From PUPG01 sp031323845 (GTDB taxonomy: Bacteria; Bacteroidota; Bacteroidia; Bacteroidales; UBA7960): DNA of 45,810 bases. The DNA is taken from the NCBI GenBank assembly GCA_031323845.1, contig JAVIYP010000018.1:1-45810 (forward strand). Direction: 5' to 3'. Position numbers and translations under genes: made by a program. Positions within the stretch are counted from its first letter, which is position 1; each line of letters opens with the position of its first letter. Below are positions 26,604 to 34,298 of this stretch, piece by piece. A model generated the notes under the pieces. That model did no database searches. It was not told the origin of the DNA and saw only the letters and a list, made by a program, of their open reading frames with translations.

Positions 26604-27245
26604 TTACAGAGGGATGTCGGTTTGAATAGCGGGTTCCTTTTCGAACCAGAACTCAATGTGCCTGAGTCGTTTTTCTGAGGTATAACGGATTTCGTTTGCT
26701 GTGAACACCTTATGTGCCACCGATAGCCTTACGGTATATTTTTTTGGATCTATTTCCCACAGTGCCGGAACAAATCCTTCGTCATTTTCAGTAAACCCTG
26801 CCACGGTAATTTGCCCTTCAGGGTGAAACCCGGCTTCTTCAAACACACAAGGAGTTCCGCAAAACAACATGCGTTTGCGGATTGATTGTTCCAGGTCAAT
26901 AAGACCCACCTCCATATCCACTTCGCGACCAGGTGAAAAAAGCCTGCCATCCTCTTTTACTTCAAGAACCAGGTGGTAACTGTCCAGGTCGATGGCCATG
27001 CTTGAGTCGGCATTAAAAATATAAAGTGAAGCATAAAGATCATCCTCACTTATCCGGAACTCACGGGTGACACGATAGGGTATTTCATGTGTCGTTCCCG
27101 GGTTAAAGTCTTGTATGTCAATATTGTAATGCGTTAACCACTCCTGGATGCGTGGATCAACCTGTTGATCGCGGGTTGGACTTTTGCAGGCAACAACGGC
27201 CACAAGCAGCAGACCGGTAAGCAGAAAAAGGCGTGACGTGGGCAT
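26604..27245 (-). CDS. Unrecognised lipoprotein
   Basis: The preferred start at 27245 gives a 213-residue protein with a clear lipoprotein signal: a basic start, a hydrophobic run and the lipobox VVAC with Cys20. Starts at 27266 and 27332 are possible, but the longest would translate an intergenic repeat fragment (27284-27312). After a short linker come two probable beta-rich modules (about 45-115 and 125-205). Two cysteines lie close together in the middle (LFCGTPC). I do not recognise the family. It lies 74 bases downstream of the second serine hydrolase gene on the same strand and may be co-transcribed with it. Confidence 0.65.
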   Translation of the reverse strand: MPTSRLFLLTGLLLVAVVACKSPTRDQQVDPRIQEWLTHYNIDIQDFNPGTTHEIPYRVTREFRISEDDLYASLYIFNADSSMAIDLDSYHLVLEVKEDGRLFSPGREVDMEVGLIDLEQSIRKRMLFCGTPCVFEEAGFHPEGQITVAGFTENDEGFVPALWEIDPKKYTVRLSVAHKVFTANEIRYTSEKRLRHIEFWFEKEPAIQTDIPL

Positions 27246-27283
27246 GTGTTTATAATTATTCAGCATGTTGTGATTCAATGTGT

Positions 27284-27312
27284 TGTGGAACATAAAGCGT
27301 GCTTTTTTCTCC
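27284..27312. repeat. Isolated fragment of the 5' repeat block
   Basis: The sequence GTGGAACATAAAGC followed by a GCTTTTTTCTC-like run is shared with 72-100 and 193-220, with only two or three mismatches. It lies in the 74-base spacer between the serine hydrolase stop codon and the lipoprotein start. Confidence 0.7.
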
Positions 27313-27319
27313 GGACCGC

Positions 27320-29254
27320 TCAGTACTGCCATCCCAGCAAATTCCAGAAATACAGTTGCCAGAAATTGACCAGGAAGATCAGGTTGGCAAAGTTATAAAA
27401 CAATCTGCTCTTGAGTTTTATTTTGGGTGTTTTCCAAATAACGATACTGTTCCATGTCATGAGCAGCAAAAAGGGCATTGCTGCAAAAGGGAAAAACAGG
27501 CCTATGCGAAGTATGGCAGGTATGCCGAATATTATTTCGCTGCCTTTGCTGAAGCCCGACAGGAGTGCAATAAAAGTGAGCATGATAAACAGGGCGGTTA
27601 TCCAGGCAACGGTTTTTGAGAATGTCGGCAGGTTCCCTAATGCTTTGGGACGGCGGTCGTAGTTTTTCCTGAGGTAGTACAGCCACGGCCAGAAGATGAG
27701 TATGATTATTGAGGCTATGATGGAAGCAATGAATAATGAGAGGTGATGAGGCACGCTGTATTGCCGCTGCATTCTGTCAAAAGCCAGTATCGGGCGGTTG
27801 CTGATATAAAGTTTTCCTGCGTTTTCGCCTGCCGGCCTGTTGAAACCAATTAGAAAGTTTTCATCTCTTACGGCGAAAGTTGTACTGTCGGTTGGTATTA
27901 ATTCAAACACTTTCTCCCACATGTCTTTGAAGTATAAGCTGTTGTTTTTCAGTTCTACATGAACTGGATTCATAACCCCTGCGAATTTAAGCAGGTCGCT
28001 GTGGCTTCGCCTGTTGGGTATGTAGGCACCGGTGAAACCCTTCAGATAATCAGTGGTTAACAGGATGGTTTCGGGCTTTTCGCCTGTATTTGGAAAATAG
28101 CGGTCAATGAATTTATTCAGGATGTCTGAGGGAACCCTGGTTCCGTTTTCGCTGTTGACGGAAAAAAACAGTGCCGTCTGATGATCGGGTATCAACGCCA
28201 GGACGGAGTGAAACAGGAAGGTGTTTCCGCCATGCCCTATCACTCTGAGGTGCGGTGGTCCGATGTCCAGAAAACCATGCAGTGCCGGATTCATATTCGG
28301 GGCATGTTGCAATACGGGTTGCTTCATCAGGGCAAAGGTGGCAGAATCCAGCAGGCTGATAGTATCGCTGCGCGTATGATTTAGCAGAGCTTCGGCAAAG
28401 ATCAGCATGTCGCGTGCCGAGGAAGATGCTCCGCCTACACCCGTCATTGGCATCATTTCAAAGGGTTGTGCCTGGAAGCTGCCATTGCGGTAGGCAAAGC
28501 CATTGGACATATAGGGTTTGAGGTTGTCGGGCAGGGGTTGTCTGAATGTCGTACAATGCATTCCCAGGGGATCAAGAATATATTGTTCCACATAATCTTC
28601 GAAAGGCATGCCACTGACAAGTTCCACAAGGTACTCAGCCAGGCCTGTGCCGTGGTTGCTGTATGCTGCTTCCTGCAGGGGAGGCATGATTCTGGTGGGT
28701 ATCCTCTTTTTGAAGACCTCTTCATTGGAAGGGATGCTTGCATCTTCACGCAAAAAAAGCTCAAACACCACATCCTCAAAGCCGGCGGTGTGCGACAAAA
28801 GGCTTCTCAGGCTTATGGGCTCATCGAAGGTGTCAGGTATACGGAAAGCTGTCAGGTAGTTGTTGATGTCTTCATCAAGGTCGAGCTTTCCTTGTTCCCA
28901 TTGCTGAAAAACGGCTATCCAGGTAAACAATTTGGAGATTGAAGCGATCCGGAACAGGCTTGTTTCAGGATCAAGGTAAATGTTTTGCTCATAGTCAGCA
29001 TAGCCGTATGCTTTCAAAAGTACAACATCTCCCTGGTGTACTATCCCAATCGTTGCACCTGCCAGCTTTTCACTAAAGAGAAAGGTGCTTATAACACCGT
29101 CAAAAAAGGCTTCAAGTTCGGCTGTGTTTTTCAGATCGGATGTCTGTGGCAGTATGCCGTTGTTTTGCGGTGATGCTGTGCCGCTGCAGTAAAGAAAAAG
29201 TATGGTTGCAAGAATACCCAGGGAGGTCTTTCTGAGGCCGGAATGGTGGTTCAT
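27320..29254 (-). CDS. Exported serine beta-lactamase-family hydrolase with C-terminal membrane domain
   Basis: This 644-residue protein has a signal peptide (about 8-28), a class C beta-lactamase-like domain (about 45-400) with Ser105-Ile-Ser-Lys108 and Tyr198-Ser-Asn200, and a linker domain (about 400-495). Four predicted transmembrane segments follow (about 505-529, 549-568, 580-608 and 618-640). The catalytic domain should face the periplasm. It is a distant paralogue of the protein at 22200-23969, which lacks the membrane domain. Substrates are unknown; proteins of this shape are usually annotated only as serine hydrolase. The upstream promoter element overlaps the end of the BFD-like gene. 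Confidence 0.88.
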   Translation of the reverse strand: MNHHSGLRKTSLGILATILFLYCSGTASPQNNGILPQTSDLKNTAELEAFFDGVISTFLFSEKLAGATIGIVHQGDVVLLKAYGYADYEQNIYLDPETSLFRIASISKLFTWIAVFQQWEQGKLDLDEDINNYLTAFRIPDTFDEPISLRSLLSHTAGFEDVVFELFLREDASIPSNEEVFKKRIPTRIMPPLQEAAYSNHGTGLAEYLVELVSGMPFEDYVEQYILDPLGMHCTTFRQPLPDNLKPYMSNGFAYRNGSFQAQPFEMMPMTGVGGASSSARDMLIFAEALLNHTRSDTISLLDSATFALMKQPVLQHAPNMNPALHGFLDIGPPHLRVIGHGGNTFLFHSVLALIPDHQTALFFSVNSENGTRVPSDILNKFIDRYFPNTGEKPETILLTTDYLKGFTGAYIPNRRSHSDLLKFAGVMNPVHVELKNNSLYFKDMWEKVFELIPTDSTTFAVRDENFLIGFNRPAGENAGKLYISNRPILAFDRMQRQYSVPHHLSLFIASIIASIIILIFWPWLYYLRKNYDRRPKALGNLPTFSKTVAWITALFIMLTFIALLSGFSKGSEIIFGIPAILRIGLFFPFAAMPFLLLMTWNSIVIWKTPKIKLKSRLFYNFANLIFLVNFWQLYFWNLLGWQY

Positions 29255-29322
29255 ATTTTTAATCGTTTAGCATTCACTACTGTAAATGTAAACAATTAAG
29301 TCCGGTTATCCATAGTTTTCTC

Positions 29323-29330
29323 CAAAATTA
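29323..29330 (-). promoter_or_regulatory. -7 promoter element for the serine hydrolase gene
   Basis: TAATTTTG on the minus strand fits TAnnTTTG. It overlaps the stop codon of the BFD-like gene and would give a leader of about 60 bases. Confidence 0.4.
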
Positions 29331-29519
29331 TAAATCGACTTTGCCGTTGATCTTTTCCAGCAGCAGATAGATTTCATCCACACACGCACCGCACATGGTG
29401 CCGGCAGTAGTTTCATCGCCTACCTCCTCGATGGTCTTCAACTGTTTTTCCCGGATGGCATTTTCTATTTCCTCCTGGCTGATTTCGTTGCATGTACAAA
29501 TGATGTTGGCCTTTTTCAT
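29328..29519 (-). CDS. BFD-like [2Fe-2S]-binding protein
   Basis: A 63-residue protein when started at 29519. It has the bacterioferritin-associated ferredoxin fold signature: Cys8-x-Cys10 followed by Cys43-x2-Cys46, the four ligands of one [2Fe-2S] cluster, with short helices between. An in-frame ATG at 29546 would add nine residues, but a promoter -7 element overlaps that codon. BFD-like domains donate electrons to release iron from bacterioferritin or serve as modules in nitrite reductases and other oxidoreductases. Here it follows hcp, so a partner role in nitrosative stress is one option; ferritin lies 5 kb away. The partner is inferred only. Confidence 0.8.
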   Translation of the reverse strand: MKKANIICTCNEISQEEIENAIREKQLKTIEEVGDETTAGTMCGACVDEIYLLLEKINGKVDL

Positions 29520-29543
29520 AGGAAGCTGTAATTGTATATACAA

Positions 29544-29551
29544 CAAAGATA
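29544..29551 (-). promoter_or_regulatory. -7 promoter element for the BFD-like gene
   Basis: TATCTTTG on the minus strand is an exact TAnnTTTG match located 25-32 bases before the preferred start codon. It lies immediately after the hairpin that ends hcp, so this small gene appears to have its own promoter. The -33 region would fall within the hairpin and is not a good match. Confidence 0.5.
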
Positions 29552-29553
29552 AT

Positions 29554-29580
29554 GCTTACCGGGCACAATGCCCGGTAAGC
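29554..29580 (-). terminator. Perfect hairpin between hcp and the BFD-like gene
   Basis: GCTTACCGGGCA (29554-29565) and TGCCCGGTAAGC (29569-29580) form a perfect 12-base stem with a 3-base loop, 34 bases past the hcp stop codon. On the minus strand it is preceded by a long A-run and followed by AT-rich sequence but no real T-run. On the plus strand a T-run follows after five bases. It probably ends or protects the hcp transcript. Confidence 0.7.
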
Positions 29581-29614
29581 CCATGGTTTTTTTACAAGCA
29601 GAATGCCGAAGAGA

Positions 29615-31273
29615 TTATCCCATCAGCACTTTCATGTCCTCATCAACGCTTGTGATGCCTGAAATGCCGAAGTTCTCGACAAGCACGTTGGCCACGTTTG
29701 GAGAAAGGAAAGCGGGCAGTGTAGGCCCGAGGTGTATGTTTTTAACACCAAGGTACAGCAAGGCAAGCAAAACTATAACGGCCTTTTGTTCGTACCATGC
29801 AATGTTGTATGCGATAGGCAGTTCATTGATGTCGTTGAGCTCAAATACTTCTTTAAGTTTCAGTGCGATGACGGCAAGAGAATAGCTGTCGTTGCACTGG
29901 CCGGCATCCAGAACCCTTGGAATGCCCCCGATATCTCCGAGAGGCAGTTTGTTGTACCGGTATTTGGCACAACCGGCCGTCAGGATTACGGTATCTTTCG
30001 GAAGGGATTCAGCAAACTGCGTGTAATAGTCACGGCTTTTCATCCTTCCGTCGCATCCTGCCATGACGAAAAACTTTCGTATGGCGCCTGACTTAACGGC
30101 ATCAACCACTTTGTCGGCAAGCTGTATGACCTGGTTGTGAGCAAAGCCTCCAATGATTTCTCCACGCTCAATCTCAACGGGTGGCGGACATTTTTTGGCA
30201 TGCTCAATGATCTGTGAAAAGTCCTTGCTGCCGCCGTTGCCGCGCTCGGGTATGTGAATGGAACCGTTGAGTCCCGACGATCCGGTGGTATAAATCCTGT
30301 CGGCATAGGTGGCGCTTTTTAGCGGAGGCACAATGCAGTTTGTGGTGAACAAAATTGGCCCGTTGAATTTTTCAAACTCTTCACGCTGCTTCCACCAGGC
30401 GTTGCCATAGTTTCCGACAAAATGTTTGTACTTTTTAAACGCCGGATAATAATTGGCGGGAAGCATTTCGCTGTGTGTGTAAACATCCACACCGCTGCCC
30501 TCTGTTTGCTCAAGCAGGTCTTCCATGTCGCGCAGGTCGTGACCGCTGATCAAAATAGCCGGGTTGTCTCTTACCCCGATATTCACCTTGCTGATTTCCG
30601 GGTGCCCGTACCTGGAGGTGTTGGCTTTGTCAAGAACAGCCATCACCTCCACGCCGTATTTACCGCATTCAAGCACAAGGGCGGTAAGCTCCTCCGCTGT
30701 CAGCGTGTCATCAAGCGTCGCAGCCAGACCTTTTTGCATAAACGCGTATATTTCCTCGTTATGATGATCGAGGTTGCCGGCATGCTCAGCATAGGCCGCC
30801 ATACCCTTGATCCCATAAATCAGCAGTTCGCGCAGGGAACGTATGTCTTCGTTTTCGCTCATCTTAAGCACTCCCACCTGCTGTGCCCTGCGTTCGTATT
30901 CACCGGGCGTGTATGCTATCCAGCGCGCCGCCTCAGGAAGATCTTCCTTGTTGATCACTACTCCGGCTTCTTCCAATAGGCCTTCAAACGCAAAACGAAG
31001 GCTAAAGCCCTCACGCAGCTTGTCAATAAAACGCTGTTTGTCGAAGTTGGCGTTGGTTATGGTCATAAACAAACCTTCGAGAATATACCGGTCTACAGCA
31101 CTGTCCGTGACTCCGTTAGCCCTGCCAATGTTCGCATATACGGAGAGCCCGCGCAGAAAATACACCATTACGTCCTGAATACCCGCAACTTCGGGTTCTT
31201 TGCCGCATACTCCTCTTGATGTGCAGCCAATTCCTTTTGCCGCTTCCTGGCATTGAAAACAAAACATGTTCAT
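29615..31273 (-). CDS. hcp: Hybrid cluster protein (hydroxylamine reductase / NO reductase)
   Basis: Hcp carries a cubane Fe-S cluster and the unusual hybrid Fe-S-O cluster; it reduces hydroxylamine in vitro and is linked to nitric oxide reduction and protein S-nitrosylation under anaerobic nitrosative stress. The 552-residue protein has the N-terminal cysteine set Cys5, Cys8, Cys17 and Cys23. Hybrid-cluster ligand regions include SGHDLRDM (His), FTTNCIVPP (Cys), ILTAGCAKYRYN and LDAGQCNDSYS. It lies downstream of the iron-sulfur protein gene (117-base gap) and upstream of the BFD-like gene. No Hcr-type reductase is present, so the neighbouring Fe-S proteins may supply electrons. Confidence 0.95.
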   Translation of the reverse strand: MNMFCFQCQEAAKGIGCTSRGVCGKEPEVAGIQDVMVYFLRGLSVYANIGRANGVTDSAVDRYILEGLFMTITNANFDKQRFIDKLREGFSLRFAFEGLLEEAGVVINKEDLPEAARWIAYTPGEYERRAQQVGVLKMSENEDIRSLRELLIYGIKGMAAYAEHAGNLDHHNEEIYAFMQKGLAATLDDTLTAEELTALVLECGKYGVEVMAVLDKANTSRYGHPEISKVNIGVRDNPAILISGHDLRDMEDLLEQTEGSGVDVYTHSEMLPANYYPAFKKYKHFVGNYGNAWWKQREEFEKFNGPILFTTNCIVPPLKSATYADRIYTTGSSGLNGSIHIPERGNGGSKDFSQIIEHAKKCPPPVEIERGEIIGGFAHNQVIQLADKVVDAVKSGAIRKFFVMAGCDGRMKSRDYYTQFAESLPKDTVILTAGCAKYRYNKLPLGDIGGIPRVLDAGQCNDSYSLAVIALKLKEVFELNDINELPIAYNIAWYEQKAVIVLLALLYLGVKNIHLGPTLPAFLSPNVANVLVENFGISGITSVDEDMKVLMG

Positions 31274-31390
31274 TGTTCTAATTTTTTTTGTGATTGAATA
31301 AGATTTTTTGATTTAATATGGCCCCCGTTTCGCAAAGGCCCACATTGATTACTATTATTTCATTGCCCTGCCGGGCATACTGCTTGTTCT

Positions 31391-32326
31391 TCAGACCCAT
31401 TCTTCTTTGATGACTTCACCTTCCAGGCTAACTGTAACCGATTTCACAGGGACTTTTCGCTCCGCCTGATCTGCAGCCGTTTTTGCAATGGCCAGTAAGC
31501 CAGAACAACAGGGAACAGTCATCTTCATTACGGTCAGGGTGTTGATGTTTGACCTGTTGATCATAGCAGTCAGTTTTTCAACATACAGCTCTTTGCCATG
31601 GTCCAGTTTCGGGCAGGCTATGGCCAGTCCTTTGCCCTTCAGGTGCTTGCTGTGAAAATTGCCCATGGCAAAAGCCACACAGTCAGCTGCCAGCAACACA
31701 TCCGCGTTGCGGAAGTAAGGTGCTTCAGGGTTCAGGAGGTGCAGCTGTACCGGCCACTGCCTTAAAGCAGACGGCTGATCGTCACCTGACGCTTGCTTTT
31801 CTGATGTTTTGGGCTTGTCAAAATTCATCATCCTGGATCCGGGGCAACCACCACCATGACCAAATGCAGCGGCAAGCGACTGCTTTATAACCTCCGCCTC
31901 CGGACGATCGTTGAGCTCCGTTGTTTCTTCTTTGTGATTCATGTTCTTTTCGGTTGTAAACTTTTTTAATTTGGAAATATCTACCTCTAAGTTGTTCTCT
32001 TTAATGTAATCAATGCCCTGCTGAACGAATTCAAACTGTTCATGGTCAATCAGGTGGTTGAGGTGGGCAAGCACGGTTGCCTCGCCCTTGGGTGAAATCC
32101 GCTCCATCACCTTGTATTCGTCATAAGGCTCGGCTTCGCGTTCTTCAAGGCTAATGGCTTCCACCGGACATTCAGGAATGCATGCGCCAAGACCGTCGCA
32201 ATACAAATCACTGATCATCCTCGCCTTACCGTCTATCAGCTGAAGGGCACCCTCGTGGCAGCCCTCAATGCATAGCCCGCAGCCGTTGCAGAGCTCTTCG
32301 TCTATCTTTATTATGGTTCGTTTCAT
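31391..32326 (-). CDS. Hcp-associated 4Fe-4S ferredoxin-domain protein
   Basis: This 311-residue protein starts at 32326; the longer frame to 32359 adds a segment upstream of the promoter's start region. Residues 5-60 form a two-motif ferredoxin domain: Cys13, Cys16, Cys19 and Cys23 in the first, and Cys43, Cys49 and Cys53 in the second, where the second cysteine is replaced by Leu46 (CDGLGAC). A helical linker and a Lys/Glu-rich stretch lead to a C-terminal domain (about 190-311) with Cys216, Cys238 and the pair Cys273-Cys274. A GGGCPGSRM segment holds Cys161. Proteins of this shape occur beside hcp in many Bacteroidota and anaerobes. A role as electron donor to Hcp is likely but inferred. 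A good promoter lies just upstream. Confidence 0.85.
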   Translation of the reverse strand: MKRTIIKIDEELCNGCGLCIEGCHEGALQLIDGKARMISDLYCDGLGACIPECPVEAISLEEREAEPYDEYKVMERISPKGEATVLAHLNHLIDHEQFEFVQQGIDYIKENNLEVDISKLKKFTTEKNMNHKEETTELNDRPEAEVIKQSLAAAFGHGGGCPGSRMMNFDKPKTSEKQASGDDQPSALRQWPVQLHLLNPEAPYFRNADVLLAADCVAFAMGNFHSKHLKGKGLAIACPKLDHGKELYVEKLTAMINRSNINTLTVMKMTVPCCSGLLAIAKTAADQAERKVPVKSVTVSLEGEVIKEEWV

Positions 32327-32356
32327 GTTATAAAAGAATAATGGTACTTGAATGCG

Positions 32357-32386
32357 CAAATATACAAAACATTTCCAATATGCAAA
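32357..32386 (-). promoter_or_regulatory. Bacteroidota-type promoter of the ferredoxin-hcp unit
   Basis: On the minus strand TTTG (32386-32383) is followed after 18 bases by TATATTTG (32364-32357), with a leader of about 25 bases to the start codon. I looked for an FNR/HcpR-type palindrome around it and did not find a convincing one. Confidence 0.6.
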
Positions 32387-32611
32387 AAATATTTTGGTAC
32401 TTTTTTTCTTAATTAGATGTAATAGATTCGCAACAGCATTAAAATGAGTATGTTAAAGGTGATGTGGTTTTTTTAAAAAGAAGGAGGGTTGTATGACAGG
32501 TGTATATTTACTTTTTACCTGATGATTGCAGTTTGTGGTTTTGGAACTTAGCATCCTTCAATACTGGACGAATAATGCCGTACAATTGTTGAATGTTTCA
32601 GCAATCCGGCT

Positions 32612-33859
32612 TCAGTAAAAGGTAAGCATTCCGCTGGATGTGTCGTATTTTGCAACGATTTCCCAGGAATATGTACCGGCATTTGTTTCAGCGATTGCCC
32701 AGAAATCATAAAACACAAGCATCCTGTCACCGTTCTCATCCAGTTTGGTATGGCCTGTGGCTCCGTAGTAACTGGCTGCGGTGTCGATAAAATGCGATTT
32801 AAAGGCTGCAAAGGGAGCGCCTGGATCTTGAGTGATTTTGGCTAAAAATGCGGTTAACAAAATGTCGTAGGCAGCCAGTGCATAAATGTTCGCTGTTTCG
32901 CCTGTTTCTTTTTTAATGCGTTCCTGTATGTCTTTGTATATATGTGAAGCCATCTCATCAAATCCGAACACCGGCACTTTGAGTCCGGTTTGTAATGCAA
33001 AAGCTGCAGCATCCGCACTGGCGGTAAGTGTTGCGTCCCGGGCATAGGCTGATGCACCGTACACCTTATGTTCCGTGGTCGCGCCGGCATCACTTAAGGC
33101 TTCAAGGATATTGGTACCATCGGCAAAGGAAATCATGTAAAGAGCGGTTTTGTCTTCACCATAGAGCGCAGCTCCTGCGTTAAGGGCACCGGTGATTTCC
33201 GTTGCCAGGCCTGCATAATCATCCGTTCCGGGTTCGAATGCCAGTTCTGAAACAATGTTGCCACCATCTGCCAGGAACAGGTCGCTTACAGCATCGATCA
33301 GGGAATTGCTCCATATGTCATTGCGTACCACTGCCACCATGGCTTCAATCCCATCTCTGTTCAGCATGGCGTTCAGTGCTTCGGCTTGGTAATGGTCAGA
33401 AGGCACAAAACGCAAAAAGTTATCGTTTGGAAGGGCCAGGGCAGTGGAAACCGCCGAGTGTGAAACCAGCAGCACATCCTGCTCATCTGCCAGCTGTTTC
33501 ACAGCCATTGCTTCGGCACTGGTATAGGGACCGATGATCAGACGTACACCCTGATCAATTAGGTTCTGGGCTTTAAGTTTGGCCACAGCGGTATCTGACT
33601 CCGTATCTTTGTACAAAAGCTCTACCGAAACCTTCAGATTGGTGCGCTGAAGGTAATCGTCAATGTCCTGGAGCGCAATGTCAAGAGCTGCTTTGGTCTC
33701 AATGGCGTTCTGGCTGCCAATACCGCTGAAGCCCAACAGGACTCCAATCTTAATATCCCGGACGGGCTCTTCTTCTTCTTTTGTGCAAGCAAAGAATCCA
33801 GTAGCGACGATTAAGAAACAAGTTAAAAGAAGTAGAGAGGGCAGTTTGATCGTATTCAT
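32612..33859 (-). CDS. Periplasmic solute-binding lipoprotein, branched-chain amino acid receptor (LivJ) type
   Basis: The protein has 415 residues. Starting at 33859 places a lipoprotein signal at the N-terminus, with Cys25 in FFAC followed by an acidic TKEEEEPV linker. The mature part fits the type 1 periplasmic binding fold of ABC amino acid receptors (Peripla_BP_6): DIKIGVLLGFSGIG at the start, then LIDQGVRLIIGPYTSAEAMA and DVLLVSHSAVSTALA. The frame continues upstream to 33943, but that would include the promoter region. There are no permease or ATPase genes nearby, so it is an orphan. It could serve a transporter elsewhere or act as a sensor or scavenging protein. Confidence 0.85.
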   Translation of the reverse strand: MNTIKLPSLLLLTCFLIVATGFFACTKEEEEPVRDIKIGVLLGFSGIGSQNAIETKAALDIALQDIDDYLQRTNLKVSVELLYKDTESDTAVAKLKAQNLIDQGVRLIIGPYTSAEAMAVKQLADEQDVLLVSHSAVSTALALPNDNFLRFVPSDHYQAEALNAMLNRDGIEAMVAVVRNDIWSNSLIDAVSDLFLADGGNIVSELAFEPGTDDYAGLATEITGALNAGAALYGEDKTALYMISFADGTNILEALSDAGATTEHKVYGASAYARDATLTASADAAAFALQTGLKVPVFGFDEMASHIYKDIQERIKKETGETANIYALAAYDILLTAFLAKITQDPGAPFAAFKSHFIDTAASYYGATGHTKLDENGDRMLVFYDFWAIAETNAGTYSWEIVAKYDTSSGMLTFY

Positions 33860-33939
33860 AGGCAATGGCTTTTTCTGTTGGTTGCTGATGAAAGCACCCG
33901 GCAGGCCGGAAGCCTTTTCAGGATTCACTATTTGAACCT

Positions 33940-33970
33940 GCAATGTACTATATTTTGATCAGATAACAAA
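33940..33970 (-). promoter_or_regulatory. Promoter of the solute-binding lipoprotein
   Basis: On the minus strand TTTG (33970-33967) is followed after 19 bases by TACATTGC (33947-33940). The -33 box and spacing are ideal; the -7 box matches TAnnTT but not the last two positions. The leader would be about 75 bases. Confidence 0.5.
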
Positions 33971-34210
33971 ACTCTGTCCTGACTGCAGAGTGGGATGCTG
34001 ACTTTAAAAGTTTACCTGAAAACAGGCAGGTTGAGCTGTATTTGTGAATGTAGAACAAGTCATGCAGGCTTCAACCAAAATCACCCGCTGTTCTGCAGCC
34101 GCAGCTCTGTAATCATAAGTCCATGATCATGCACCCTTTGCACTGGCGCGTGTTTCATACCTGCCGGGCCATCGGAAATATGCTTCCTGTGCAAACAATC
34201 CTTGCTGAGA

Positions 34211-34243
34211 TTTGTTATCCTTAAAGAGAAAAGCATAACTTTA
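34211..34243 (+). promoter_or_regulatory. Promoter of the ferritin gene
   Basis: TTTG (34211-34214) is followed after 21 bases by TAACTTTA (34236-34243), matching the Bacteroidota pattern except for the last base. The leader would be about 50 bases. Confidence 0.5.
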
Positions 34244-34298
34244 CCATTTAAAAATAATAATCCGTCATTCATTTTATTAACCTTAAAATCAAATAATT

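Larger units (their letters stand above)
33860..34298. other. Gene-free divergent region between solute-binding protein and ferritin
   Basis: These 439 bases hold the outward-facing promoters of both flanking genes (33940-33970 and 34211-34243). The sequence between them shows no coding frame of substance, no tRNA and no clear Fur-type inverted repeat. Confidence 0.5.

Noticed and set aside
22200..29254. Antibiotic-resistance beta-lactamases
   Set aside because: Both proteins have only the general SxxK/YxN fold with large extra domains, which is typical of peptidases and esterases; resistance is not supported.
31364..31377. Short GC hairpin between the ferredoxin-like gene and hcp
   Set aside because: The five-base stem has no T-run on the minus strand, so it is not a convincing terminator; the two genes are more likely co-transcribed.
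32490..32523. Nine-codon frame preceded by AAGGAGGG
   Set aside because: The ribosome-site match is striking, but Bacteroidota rarely rely on it and nine codons give no other support.
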